Assembly: GCA_002496425.1 (NCBI GenBank)
Contig: DAJS01000003.1
Coordinates: 1 to 29,891 of the forward strand
Direction of reading: 5' to 3'
Source: Acidilobaceae archaeon UBA162
GTDB lineage: Archaea; Thermoproteota; Thermoprotei_A; Sulfolobales; Acidilobaceae
DNA length: 29,891 bases
Part shown: positions 1 to 7,558 of the stretch, in pieces
Layout of the letters: each line of letters opens with the position of its first letter
How positions within the stretch are numbered: the stretch's first letter is position 1
Notes under the pieces: generated by a model
What the model was told of the DNA's origin: nothing
The model's database searches: none
Seen by the model: only the letters and a program-made list of their open reading frames with translations
Translations under genes and position numbers: made by a program

Positions 1-830
1 AGATAGCCGCTACCGGCGCCAACGTTGTCATAACTCAGAAGGGCATAGATGATGTTGCCCAGCACTTCCTGGCCAAGAAGGGCATACTGGCCGTCAGGAG
101 GGTGAAGAGGAGCGACATAGAGAAGCTGGCCAGGGCCACGGGTGCCAAGATCGTCACCAACATAGATGATCTTAAGCCTGAGGACCTCGGCTATGCGGCA
201 CTGGTTGAGGAGAGGAAGGTCGGAGAGGACAAGATGGTGTTCGTGGAGGGCGCCAAGAACCCGAGGAGCGTAACTATACTGGTGAGGGCTGGCTTCGAGA
301 GGATGGTCGACGAGGCCGAGAGAGCTATCCACGACGCGCTCAGCTCAGTAGCTGATGCCATAATGGACGGCAAGCTGGTAGCAGGAGGAGGAGCCACGGA
401 GATTGAAGTAGCAAAGCAGCTCAGGGAGTGGTCTAAGACTGTGCCAGGCAAGGCGCAGCTGGCTATAGAAGCCTTCGTCAAGGCCCTCGAGGCCCTGCCG
501 CAGACTCTCGCCACCAATGCCGGTCACGACCCTATAGACATACTGATGAAGCTCAGGAGTGCCCACTCGGATCCGAGCAAGAAGTGGTACGGCGTCGACC
601 TTACTACTGGCAACGTGGTTGACATGTGGACCCAGGGTATCATAGAGCCGCTTAGAGTCAAGCTGAACGCTATCAAGGCCGGCACCGAGGCTGCCACGCT
701 GATACTGAGAATCGACGACATGGTTGCTGCCAAGAAGACTGAGACTGGCGCCAAGAAGGGAGAGAAGGAGAAGAAGGAAGAAGAGGAAGGCGGTACCTCC
801 TCTACTCCCTCTACCTCCTCAAGCGACTGA
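1..830 (+). CDS. Thermosome (group II chaperonin) subunit, C-terminal part; 5' end outside window
   Basis: ATP-driven cytosolic chaperonin subunit that builds the double-ring folding chamber. The reading frame is open from base 3, so the gene starts upstream of the window; the visible part (about 275 residues) is roughly the last half of a usual 540-560 residue subunit. It enters in the apical domain (ANVVITQKGIDDVAQHFL) and runs through the intermediate and equatorial domains. Family signatures seen are the GGGATEIEVAKQL nucleotide-site motif, NAGHDPIDIL, and the GVDLTTG...GIIEPLRVK block. The end is a Lys/Glu-rich stretch followed by a Ser/Thr/Gly tail, in place of the GGM repeats of some chaperonins. 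A GTG at 102 lies inside the conserved apical domain and is not the start. Alpha versus beta type cannot be decided from this part. A T5 run follows the stop codon. Family assignment is certain. Confidence 0.97.
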   Translation, partial: IAATGANVVITQKGIDDVAQHFLAKKGILAVRRVKRSDIEKLARATGAKIVTNIDDLKPEDLGYAALVEERKVGEDKMVFVEGAKNPRSVTILVRAGFERMVDEAERAIHDALSSVADAIMDGKLVAGGGATEIEVAKQLREWSKTVPGKAQLAIEAFVKALEALPQTLATNAGHDPIDILMKLRSAHSDPSKKWYGVDLTTGNVVDMWTQGIIEPLRVKLNAIKAGTEAATLILRIDDMVAAKKTETGAKKGEKEKKEEEEGGTSSTPSTSSSD

Positions 831-833
831 GCC

Positions 834-838
834 TTTTT
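834..838 (+). terminator. T-run after the thermosome gene, possible terminator
   Basis: Five consecutive T residues lie four bases after the thermosome stop codon, with no stem before them. Archaeal RNA polymerase terminates at U-rich sites of this kind, but the tract is short, so the call is tentative. Confidence 0.35.
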
Positions 839-845
839 GATAAGC

Positions 846-854
846 TTAAATTAA
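846..854 (+). promoter_or_regulatory. TATA box of egsA
   Basis: TTAAATTAA sits with its centre about 35 bases before the TTG start of egsA. With initiation 24-28 bases downstream of the TATA centre, the mRNA would have a leader of only about 10 bases, typical for first genes in crenarchaea. Confidence 0.6.
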
Positions 855-884
855 CTCTCCGTCCTTAGCACCCTAGGCTAGGTT

Positions 885-1949
885 TTGGAAGCCCCAACGC
901 GACATATCATAGACCTGCCAAAGAGGATCGTGATTGGCGAGCGAGCCTTAGATCAGCTCGGCATGCACCTAAAAGAGCTCTTCAAGCCTGGGTCACAAAT
1001 ACTTATAATCACCGGTTCCACCGTGCACTCCAAATATTATGCTTATATAAAGCAGGAGGCCGAGGACGCAGGCTTCTCAGTCGACTATACTTTGACTTCC
1101 TCAGCCACAGTTGACGAGGCTGAGCGTGTAGCTGAGGAAGCCAGAAGGGACCGTGTCGACTTGCTTCTGGGGCTTGGCGGTGGCAGGAGCATAGACCTGG
1201 CTAAGTACGCGGCAGCGTCAACAGACAAGGGGTTCGTGAGTGTACCCACGGCACCAAGCCATGACGGTATCACCAGCCCTTTCGTTAGCCTCAAGGGATT
1301 TGAGAGGCCCTACTCTAAGCAGGCCAAGCCACCAAAGCTCATACTAATAGACATAGGCTTGCTGATGTCATCACCACCAAGACTGGTTGCGGCTGGCTTT
1401 GGGGACCTCATAGGCAAGTTCACAGCAGTGCTCGACTGGAAGCTGGCGCACAAGCTGAGGGGCGAGTACTATGGAGCATATGCCGCTAGCTTGGCGCTAA
1501 TGAGCGCTAAACACGTAAGTGCCTACGCTAGGGAGATAGGGCTCAGGAAGAGTGAGGGCCTCAGAGCACTGGTGGAGGCCTTGGTCAGCAGCGGCATAGC
1601 CATGTGCATTGCCGGCACCACCAGGCCAGCCAGCGGCTCCGAGCACCTCTTTGCCCATGCGCTCGACGTTGTGAGCAAGAGCCCACCGCCGCATGGAGAG
1701 GCCGTGGGGGTAGGCACAATAATGATGTCGTACCTTTACAGCAAGGACTGGAGACGCATAAGGAACCTCCTCAGGCTCGCCGGGGCCCCGGTAACGGCAA
1801 AGGAGCTGGGAGTCTCCGACGAGGAGGTGATAGAGGCGCTTATGAGGGCTGCTCAGATAAGGCCTGAGAGGTACACCATACTTGGAGAGCATGGGCTCTC
1901 AAGGGATGCGGCCGAGGAGCTTGCCCTCAAGACAGGGGTTATTAGCTAA
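885..1949 (+). CDS. egsA: sn-Glycerol-1-phosphate dehydrogenase [NAD(P)+]
   Basis: Reduces dihydroxyacetone phosphate to sn-glycerol-1-phosphate, the backbone of archaeal membrane lipids and the step that sets their stereochemistry. The 354 residues match the family length. Seen in order: nucleotide-binding GLGGGRSID (96-104), SHDGITSP (125-132), GFGDLIGK (171-178, with Asp174 a zinc ligand), SEHLFAHAL (252-260, histidine ligand region) and PPPHGEAVG (267-275, His270 ligand). All expected Zn/Asp/His positions are present, so it should be active. The TTG start is chosen because the coding frame begins there, about 35 bases after a TATA box. It lies just after the thermosome gene and before psmB. 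Related polyol dehydrogenases such as glycerol dehydrogenase share the fold, but the motifs and archaeal setting favour G1P dehydrogenase. Confidence 0.95.
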   Translation: MEAPTRHIIDLPKRIVIGERALDQLGMHLKELFKPGSQILIITGSTVHSKYYAYIKQEAEDAGFSVDYTLTSSATVDEAERVAEEARRDRVDLLLGLGGGRSIDLAKYAAASTDKGFVSVPTAPSHDGITSPFVSLKGFERPYSKQAKPPKLILIDIGLLMSSPPRLVAAGFGDLIGKFTAVLDWKLAHKLRGEYYGAYAASLALMSAKHVSAYAREIGLRKSEGLRALVEALVSSGIAMCIAGTTRPASGSEHLFAHALDVVSKSPPPHGEAVGVGTIMMSYLYSKDWRRIRNLLRLAGAPVTAKELGVSDEEVIEALMRAAQIRPERYTILGEHGLSRDAAEELALKTGVIS

Positions 1950-1964
1950 GGGCATTGTACTAAT

Positions 1965-1974
1965 GCTTAAAATA
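1965..1974 (+). promoter_or_regulatory. TATA box of psmB
   Basis: GCTTAAAATA is centred about 37 bases before the TTG start of the proteasome beta gene, in the 57-base gap after egsA. It suggests psmB has its own transcript. Confidence 0.55.
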
Positions 1975-2006
1975 GCGGCCGCTAATGTGTCTCAGGGTCA
2001 AGTGGC

Positions 2007-2636
2007 TTGTTTAGAGATATACAACCCAAGTACAGTAGGGCCTGGCATGGAACTACCACTGTAGGTCTCTTACTCAAGGACGCAGTACTGCTGGCGGCCG
2101 ACAAGAGGGCTACTGCCGGCACGCTGATAGCCAGTCGCTCAGTAAAGAAGATAGTTAAGCTAACAGACTACGCAGCTATGACTATCTCCGGCCTGGTCGC
2201 CGACGCTCAGGCCCTGGCCGATGTTGTAAGCCTTGAGGCCAAGTACTATGAGCTCAATGAAGGCAGGCGCATGGGCATACACTCAATGTCGACGCTGTTA
2301 GCAAACATATTATCGTCAAGCAAGTACTTCCCGTACCTGGTGCAGTTGCTGGTGGGAGGTTACGACACAGCGCCTAGGCTCTACGCTATAGACCCTTACG
2401 GAGGTGTCACCGAGGAGAAGGTGACGGCCACGGGCTCGGGATCGCCCGTGGCCCTAGGGGTGCTGGAACGTGAGTACTCAGAGGACATGAGTGTGGAGGA
2501 TGCGATTAAGCTGGCGGCATCGGCGATAACCTCTGCCATATTAAGGGACTCCGCAACGGGTGATGGGATAGATGTGGTCTTAATAGGCAAGGGCTTGTAC
2601 CAGGAAAGGTTTATACCTTTTCTGAGATCTCAGTGA
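2007..2636 (+). CDS. psmB: Proteasome beta subunit, catalytically active type
   Basis: Beta subunit of the 20S proteasome, the cytosolic degradation chamber; an N-terminal threonine hydrolyses peptide bonds after self-cleavage. The protein begins with a 15-residue propeptide ending in WHG, followed by TTTVGLLL. Numbering from that Thr, Asp17 and Lys33 fall exactly in place, as do the GSGS loop and the SATGDGIDV segment carrying the conserved Asp near 166. Crenarchaea often carry two beta subunits, one without the catalytic residues; this one has them all. The frame is closed upstream by TAA at 1983-1985, and the TTG at 2007 is the only reasonable start. It is followed after 48 bases by the aCPSF1/FttA nuclease, a neighbourhood I recall from other crenarchaea. 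Confidence 0.95.
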   Translation: MFRDIQPKYSRAWHGTTTVGLLLKDAVLLAADKRATAGTLIASRSVKKIVKLTDYAAMTISGLVADAQALADVVSLEAKYYELNEGRRMGIHSMSTLLANILSSSKYFPYLVQLLVGGYDTAPRLYAIDPYGGVTEEKVTATGSGSPVALGVLEREYSEDMSVEDAIKLAASAITSAILRDSATGDGIDVVLIGKGLYQERFIPFLRSQ

Positions 2637-2672
2637 GACGGAGCCTGCGTTCTGTCAAGGACTAAGATCCCT

Positions 2673-2678
2673 AGGTGG
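2673..2678 (+). promoter_or_regulatory. Ribosome binding site deciding the TTG start at 2685
   Basis: AGGTGG, six bases before the TTG, matches the anti-Shine-Dalgarno end of archaeal 16S rRNA. It supports TTG 2685 as the start of the nuclease gene. Confidence 0.6.
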
Positions 2679-2684
2679 CAAGCC

Positions 2685-4709
2685 TTGGAGAGTCAGGGCA
2701 CCCCAGAAGAGGAGCATAGGCTGTTGTCAGGCCTTGAGCTAAGGAGGCTGATAGTTGAGCAGATATACAAGGGGCTATCAGAGGCTGAGATAGCTAAGGT
2801 CGAGTTCGAGGGGCCAGAGATAGCCATCTACGTCCGCAACCCCCAGTGGATGCTCGATGGAGAGGAGAAGGTAAAAGAGCTCGCGAAGGTCCTAAGGAAG
2901 AGGATAGTTGTAAGGACTGACCCCAAGGCAAGGAAGAGCAAGGAGTACACACTGAAGTACATACTTCAGAACGTGCCACGAGACATCGCTATCTCGCCTG
3001 ATGACATACAGTTTGACGAGGTCCTTGGGGAGGTCAGGGTACTAACCGACAAGCCAGGCAAGCTGATAGGCAAGGGTAAGGCCTTCAGGAACCAGGTGCT
3101 GGCCGAGACCGGCTGGAGGCTTGAGGTTCTTCGTAAGCCCCTGATAAGGAGCAGGACGCTTGAGTCCATCAACGAGCTTTACCTACGCGCAGCTGATGAT
3201 CGCAGGAAGGCGCTGCGTGAGATCGGCGAGAGGGTATACAGAGACATGGTCATTGGGCCTAAGTATGTCAGGATAGTCGGCCTTGGAGGCTTTGGCGAGG
3301 TTGGAAGGTCATGCATACTGATAGACACGGCGGAAAGCAAGATACTTCTCGATGTCGGCTTTGCCCAGAGCGGCTTCGGGCCTGACGCTTATCCGCACTT
3401 CGATGCGCCAGAGCTAAGGCTTGATGAGCTCGACGCTGTGGTGATATCCCACGCGCATATGGATCATGTAGGCCTGGCCCCACTGCTCTACAAGTACGGC
3501 TACAGGGGGTCCATCTACATGACTCCTGCCACTAGGGATATAGCGACCCTAATGCTCAACGACTTCATAAACCTCTACATCAAGGAGGGCAAGGAGCCTC
3601 CGTTCACGCAGAAGGACCTAATAACAATGCTTAATCACACCATAACTGTTAACTATGATGTTGTAACTGACTTGTCGCCAGATGCCAAACTCACCTTCAG
3701 TGACGCAGGGCACATACTCGGCTCGGCTCTAGTCCACATACACATAGGACAAGGCCTCTACAACATACTTTACAGCGGTGACCTCAAATATTACAGCATC
3801 AGGGATGACAAGTCACTGAGACTTCAAGCTCCTGCCAATACCGAGTTTCACCGTGTTGAGACGCTCATACTGGAGTCCACGTACGGAGGTACTGAGACTC
3901 CATCCCGTGAGGAGGCGGAGGCTCAGCTGCTCCAACTGATAAACAAGGTGCACCAGAGAGGCGGCAAGGTAATGATACCAGTGATGGCAGTAGGCAGAGC
4001 CCAGGACATGATGGTACTGCTTAACAAGGCTATGCAGGAGAAGCGCATACCTGAGATGCCTATCTATATCGATGGCCTTATCTACGAGGTGACAGCCATA
4101 TACACCGCGTACCCGGAGCTGCTATCCAAGAACATCAGGGATCAGATACTTAGTGAGGGAATCAACCCATTCATAGGGTCACAGATGGTGTTCGTGAACG
4201 ACCAGAGCAAGAGGGATGAGGCCATATACAGCCAGGGACCAGCAATAATAGTGTCAACAAGCGGTATGATGGTGGGAGGCCCTATACTCGAATACTTTAA
4301 GGCACTAGCCGAAGACCAGAGGAACGCCCTGGTATTCGTAAGCTATCAAGCCTCAGGAACCCTGGGCAGGAGGATACTTGAGGGCGAGCGCGAGGTCGCA
4401 ATGGAGGATGATGGGAAGCTAAGGCAGATAAAGGTGAACCTGGAGGTACAGCGCATCGAGGGGTTCTCAGGCCATGCCAGTAGGAGCGAGCTGCTGGCGT
4501 TCCTGAGACGCCTCACGCCAAAGCCGAGGACCGTGGTACTCAATCACGGGGAGCCGTCACAGCTCATGTCTTTGGCCACCACGATAAAGTCCAGGTGGGA
4601 CAGACTAGGCTTCGAGTCAAGTCCAGAGGTCATAGTGCCTGAGAACCTAGAGAGCATCAGAGTGCACCCTAGATCCTCAAAACTGCACGGTCTATTACTC
4701 TACTCCTGA
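2685..4709 (+). CDS. fttA: KH-domain beta-CASP ribonuclease aCPSF1 / FttA (transcription termination factor)
   Basis: Archaeal homologue of CPSF73; cleaves nascent RNA at U-rich 3' ends and acts in factor-dependent termination. The 674 residues show an N-terminal KH-like region (about 10-80), a second KH domain with a G-rich loop GKLIGKGKAF (125-134), then the metallo-beta-lactamase fold interrupted by a beta-CASP domain. Visible zinc and catalytic residues are Asp223, the HAHMDH motif (256-261), His343 in AGHILGS, Asp366 in YSGD, Glu397 in LESTYGG (motif A), His597 in GFSGHAS (motif B) and His621 in LNHGEP (motif C), all intact. The length is slightly above the usual 630-650, partly from a basic tail after the conserved C-terminal dimerisation region. 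A start codon overlap zone is absent, but nre follows after 11 bases, so the two genes are probably cotranscribed. Confidence 0.95.
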   Translation: MESQGTPEEEHRLLSGLELRRLIVEQIYKGLSEAEIAKVEFEGPEIAIYVRNPQWMLDGEEKVKELAKVLRKRIVVRTDPKARKSKEYTLKYILQNVPRDIAISPDDIQFDEVLGEVRVLTDKPGKLIGKGKAFRNQVLAETGWRLEVLRKPLIRSRTLESINELYLRAADDRRKALREIGERVYRDMVIGPKYVRIVGLGGFGEVGRSCILIDTAESKILLDVGFAQSGFGPDAYPHFDAPELRLDELDAVVISHAHMDHVGLAPLLYKYGYRGSIYMTPATRDIATLMLNDFINLYIKEGKEPPFTQKDLITMLNHTITVNYDVVTDLSPDAKLTFSDAGHILGSALVHIHIGQGLYNILYSGDLKYYSIRDDKSLRLQAPANTEFHRVETLILESTYGGTETPSREEAEAQLLQLINKVHQRGGKVMIPVMAVGRAQDMMVLLNKAMQEKRIPEMPIYIDGLIYEVTAIYTAYPELLSKNIRDQILSEGINPFIGSQMVFVNDQSKRDEAIYSQGPAIIVSTSGMMVGGPILEYFKALAEDQRNALVFVSYQASGTLGRRILEGEREVAMEDDGKLRQIKVNLEVQRIEGFSGHASRSELLAFLRRLTPKPRTVVLNHGEPSQLMSLATTIKSRWDRLGFESSPEVIVPENLESIRVHPRSSKLHGLLLYS

Positions 4710-4720
4710 GGGACTCGCTA

Positions 4721-5956
4721 GTGCCAAGAATACCACCGGAGCTCTGCGTCAGGTGCAAGGGCTACAAGCTTCTCTGCGGCCTGCCGAGGTGTCCACTGCT
4801 TGAGAGGTTCAGGGCGCAGCTAGAGGCTGTCAAGGTAGTCAGTGGCAGAGACATAGTAGGCTATACTCCCCCCAGCACACTTGTTGGCGAGGCTGGGTAC
4901 CCCAAGGTAATGTTCTACTTCATGGTCCCGCCAGGGCGCGCCAGCAGCGAGGCCGCATACTATGATGCCCCAGCTGCGTGGGCCAGGAACAGGGAGTCCC
5001 TAAGCTCAATAGTGCGCCTCAGGGGCTCCATGATCTCAGCGTTCCAGAGAGTTGACATACATGAGCCCTGGAGGCTTTATGAGAGCGAGGTAGGGCTCGC
5101 AGCAATATCCGAGATCCCAGTAAACAGTAATGTAGTACTCAAGACGCCCCCGATACCTACGCTGAGGTTCGACGGACTCACCAAACCGGTTGGCCCCAGA
5201 GCTCCTGCTGAGAGGATACTGGTCAGCGACAGTCCAAGGCTAGGCAGAATCATAGACAATGCTATATGGGATGACGCTAAGGCCTCCAGCGTACTGGTCG
5301 AGCTGTACTCAAAGGGCATCGACATCTATAGGCTCCAGGACCTGCTAAGCCTTGGCTTCCTGGGCAAGCTAAGGTCAAGGAAGATGGTGCCCACCAGATG
5401 GGCCATAACCGCCATCGACGACATAATATCAAGGTATCTAAGGGAGCGCCTGAGGGACAGGCCCTCTATAGACAAGATAGAGGTTCACGAGGGCGAGTAC
5501 CTTGGTAACAGGTTCATGATTGTTCTCATGCCAGGCGAAGGCGCCTTTGAGTGGATAGAGGCCTGGCACCCCATGAGCGCCTGGGCTCAGGGCGCTCAGG
5601 GGCTGCTGGTCGAGCGGGTAGAGGAGGACCCATTGGGTAGGGCCTCGGCAATGGACGGCGGCTTCTCAGCCGCCAGACTAGCCGTGCTCGAAGGCCTTAA
5701 CGCTATGGGAAAGATAGCTGACGTGCTAATAGTGAGGGAAGTTCTACCGTCTTACTACGCACCAGTGGGCAACTGGCACATAAGGGAGACCGTAAGGGCT
5801 GCCATGAGGTCCCAAGGTCGTCAGTTAGAGGGCCTAGAGGAGGTCAAGGAGCTCCTGAGGGCATGGTTAAAAGGGCCTCCCGAGCAGGTGCTGAGGGCTT
5901 CAGCCATCCTGGGCATCAGGGAGGTCAGGCGCAAACTTACGGAGTTTATACGTTAG
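4721..5956 (+). CDS. Nre family DNA repair protein
   Basis: Archaea-specific protein linked to DNA damage resistance and, in studied members, to binding of the sliding clamp PCNA. The N-terminus carries a four-cysteine zinc motif (Cys9, Cys12, Cys19, Cys24 within CVRCKGYKLLCGLPRC), typical of the family, followed by the family core with FYFMVPPGRASSE, SEIPVNSNV and YYAPVGNWHIRE. Length (411) is normal. The extreme C-terminus, RRKLTEFIR, sits where many Nre proteins have a PCNA-interacting box; Leu and Phe are in register but Gln is replaced by Arg and the final aromatic by Ile. The GTG start is chosen because it leads directly into the zinc motif and follows the fttA stop by 11 bases. NreA versus NreB cannot be settled here. 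Confidence 0.88.
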   Translation: MPRIPPELCVRCKGYKLLCGLPRCPLLERFRAQLEAVKVVSGRDIVGYTPPSTLVGEAGYPKVMFYFMVPPGRASSEAAYYDAPAAWARNRESLSSIVRLRGSMISAFQRVDIHEPWRLYESEVGLAAISEIPVNSNVVLKTPPIPTLRFDGLTKPVGPRAPAERILVSDSPRLGRIIDNAIWDDAKASSVLVELYSKGIDIYRLQDLLSLGFLGKLRSRKMVPTRWAITAIDDIISRYLRERLRDRPSIDKIEVHEGEYLGNRFMIVLMPGEGAFEWIEAWHPMSAWAQGAQGLLVERVEEDPLGRASAMDGGFSAARLAVLEGLNAMGKIADVLIVREVLPSYYAPVGNWHIRETVRAAMRSQGRQLEGLEEVKELLRAWLKGPPEQVLRASAILGIREVRRKLTEFIR

Positions 5957-5983
5957 CCATAGTTTACTAGATGGGTAAGTAAG

Positions 5984-5994
5984 TTAAAAATAAA
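5984..5994 (+). promoter_or_regulatory. TATA box of the Fur-like regulator gene
   Basis: TTAAAAATAAA is centred 38 bases before the ATG. The predicted short leader contains GAGG at 6018-6021, which would act as its ribosome site. Confidence 0.6.
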
Positions 5995-6026
5995 AGCGTT
6001 ACTGAGAGAACGTAGTCTGAGGAGTT

Positions 6027-6455
6027 ATGGAAGAGCGCGAGGCTGAGAGGACTCTGCAGGAGGTGCTAGCTAAGATAAGCCAGCGCGAGAAGAGGCTAAC
6101 ACCTCAGAGGATAGTCTTGACAAGGCTTATAATGTCAAAGGTAAAGGATCATCCATCGCTTAAGGACCTCTATAAGGACGCCCAGCAGGACCTGCCAAGG
6201 GTGGGGATAAGCACCGTTTACAATACGATAAAGATGTTGGAGTCCCTAGGCGTCCTAGACACATTTATGGTTGGTGACAAGCTCCACATAGATCAGCCGC
6301 ATCCGCACATAAATGTCGTGTGCCTCAATACTAGTACTATCTTTGATATAGATGATAGTATTGCGTCCCAGATATTCGAGGAGCTCAGCAGGAAGGGCCT
6401 TAAGGTCAGGAAAGTTATAGTGGAGTCCTACTGCGACAAGGGTGCACAGGCTTAA
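6027..6455 (+). CDS. Fur/PerR-family metal-dependent transcription regulator
   Basis: DNA-binding regulator of 142 residues. The winged-helix half is clear: RLTPQRIVLTRLI (23-35), His42 in DHPSL, and the recognition helix block VGISTVYNTIKMLESLGVL (59-77). The C-terminal half keeps residues aligning with the regulatory metal site of PerR (His42, Asp89, His92, His94, Asp107). The structural zinc site is degraded: each of the two CxxC motifs keeps only its first cysteine (Cys99 with Thr102, Cys136 with Gly139). Related archaeal Fur proteins control iron, manganese or peroxide responses; the metal and targets here cannot be read from the sequence. ATG 6027 is preceded by GAGG and a TATA box. The thioesterase gene follows on the same strand with its own promoter. 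Confidence 0.88.
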   Translation: MEEREAERTLQEVLAKISQREKRLTPQRIVLTRLIMSKVKDHPSLKDLYKDAQQDLPRVGISTVYNTIKMLESLGVLDTFMVGDKLHIDQPHPHINVVCLNTSTIFDIDDSIASQIFEELSRKGLKVRKVIVESYCDKGAQA

Positions 6456-6474
6456 GGAGTAAACGGCCTAATCA

Positions 6475-6490
6475 TTTATTTATATAAATA
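6475..6490 (+). promoter_or_regulatory. TATA box of the thioesterase gene
   Basis: An uninterrupted 16-base A+T stretch containing TTTATATAAATA lies 30-45 bases before the TTG start, the strongest TATA-like element in the window. GGGAG at 6511-6515 is the matching ribosome site. Confidence 0.65.
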
Positions 6491-6520
6491 GTATTCTATG
6501 GACTACTAAAGGGAGTTAGC

Positions 6521-7558
6521 TTGGGTCAGAGTTGTGAGAAAGCCTACAGCCCTCTTGAGACAGCGACCACGGCCCTCTTCCAGGTCCTCCCAATGCATGC
6601 TAACCCACTCGGCATGCTCTTCGGCGGTATCATGGAGGACTGGATGGTACAAGCAGCTACCATGGAGGCTGTCAGAGTGGCTAGGAGGCCAGCACTGCTG
6701 GCAAGCCTGGATAGCCTCTACTTCATATCGCCCGTGCTCGTAGGAGAGAACGTGAGTATAACGTCATGGGTTGATTACATCGGGAGATCCAGCTTGGAGA
6801 TCAGCCTACTGGTAATGGCTGAGAACCCGATTATGAACGAGTTCAGACTGACCACGCTAGCCCACATGGTTTACGTGGCAGTGGGCAAGGATCTAAGGCC
6901 GGTACCTCTCGACGTCTGCATTAGCCCTAAGTCGCACGAGGAGGAGATGCTCTACGAGGACGCTATTAAGAGGAGGAGCGCCAGGCAGGAGAGAATAGCT
7001 AACAGGAAGGACAAGGTGCTTGACGTGACGCCGCCTAAGGGGCTCTCGGAAAAGTACATGGTGGTAAATGAGAAGGTAGTTATGCCAGAGGACATAATGC
7101 ACCTTAATACACTCTTCGCGGGACGGCTCATGAGATGGCTCGACGAACTGACGGCGCTAGTGGCCGAAAGGTACTCTAGGGGTCCCGTAGTTACGGCCTC
7201 CGTTGACAGTACTGACTTCTACTCGCCAGTGCTCCTCGGTGAGACGGTGAGGATCTACAGTACCTTAACATACGTAGGCAAGTCCAGTCTAGAGGTAATG
7301 GCCAAGGTAATAACTAGGGACGAGATTTCTGGCATTGAGAGACATACCACTACCAGCTACTTCACGCTGGTTCACATAGGACCCACGGGCAGAAGTGAGC
7401 CTGTGCCACCGTTCGAACCAACCAATGACGAGCAGAAGAAAATTATTGAGGAGGCTGAGGCCAGGAGGAAGCTGAGGCTGGCAGAGCTGGAGACCTTCAA
7501 GAAGAATGCAGACGCAGTGCTGAAGTTAATAGGACCAAGACTGCGCCTGCCCACCTAG
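6521..7558 (+). CDS. Acyl-CoA thioesterase with two hotdog domains
   Basis: Hydrolyses acyl-CoA thioesters in the cytoplasm; chain-length preference cannot be read. The 345 residues hold two tandem hotdog domains joined by a charged linker (about 135-180) and a charged helical tail. Domain 1 starts with HANPLGMLFGG (26-36), domain 2 with MHLNTLFAG (193-201), followed by RWLDEL with Asp208. The Asn+Asp catalytic pair of this family is complete only in domain 2 (Asn196, Asp208); in domain 1 Asn28 is kept but the Asp position is Val43. This recalls animal ACOT7, where only one of the two possible active sites works. The TTG start follows a GGGAG site and a strong TATA box. Its stop codon abuts the stop of the convergent molybdenum protein gene with no base between. 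Confidence 0.88.
   Translation: MGQSCEKAYSPLETATTALFQVLPMHANPLGMLFGGIMEDWMVQAATMEAVRVARRPALLASLDSLYFISPVLVGENVSITSWVDYIGRSSLEISLLVMAENPIMNEFRLTTLAHMVYVAVGKDLRPVPLDVCISPKSHEEEMLYEDAIKRRSARQERIANRKDKVLDVTPPKGLSEKYMVVNEKVVMPEDIMHLNTLFAGRLMRWLDELTALVAERYSRGPVVTASVDSTDFYSPVLLGETVRIYSTLTYVGKSSLEVMAKVITRDEISGIERHTTTSYFTLVHIGPTGRSEPVPPFEPTNDEQKKIIEEAEARRKLRLAELETFKKNADAVLKLIGPRLRLPT

Noticed and set aside
1497..1892. 131-codon open frame on the minus strand
   Set aside because: It is antisense to the conserved C-terminal half of egsA and has no recognisable motif.
6326..6363. Imperfect inverted repeat with TACTATC/GATAGTA arms inside the Fur-like gene
   Set aside because: It resembles a Fur-type palindrome, but lies 300 bases into the coding region where an autoregulatory operator is not expected; the codons also encode the conserved metal-site region.
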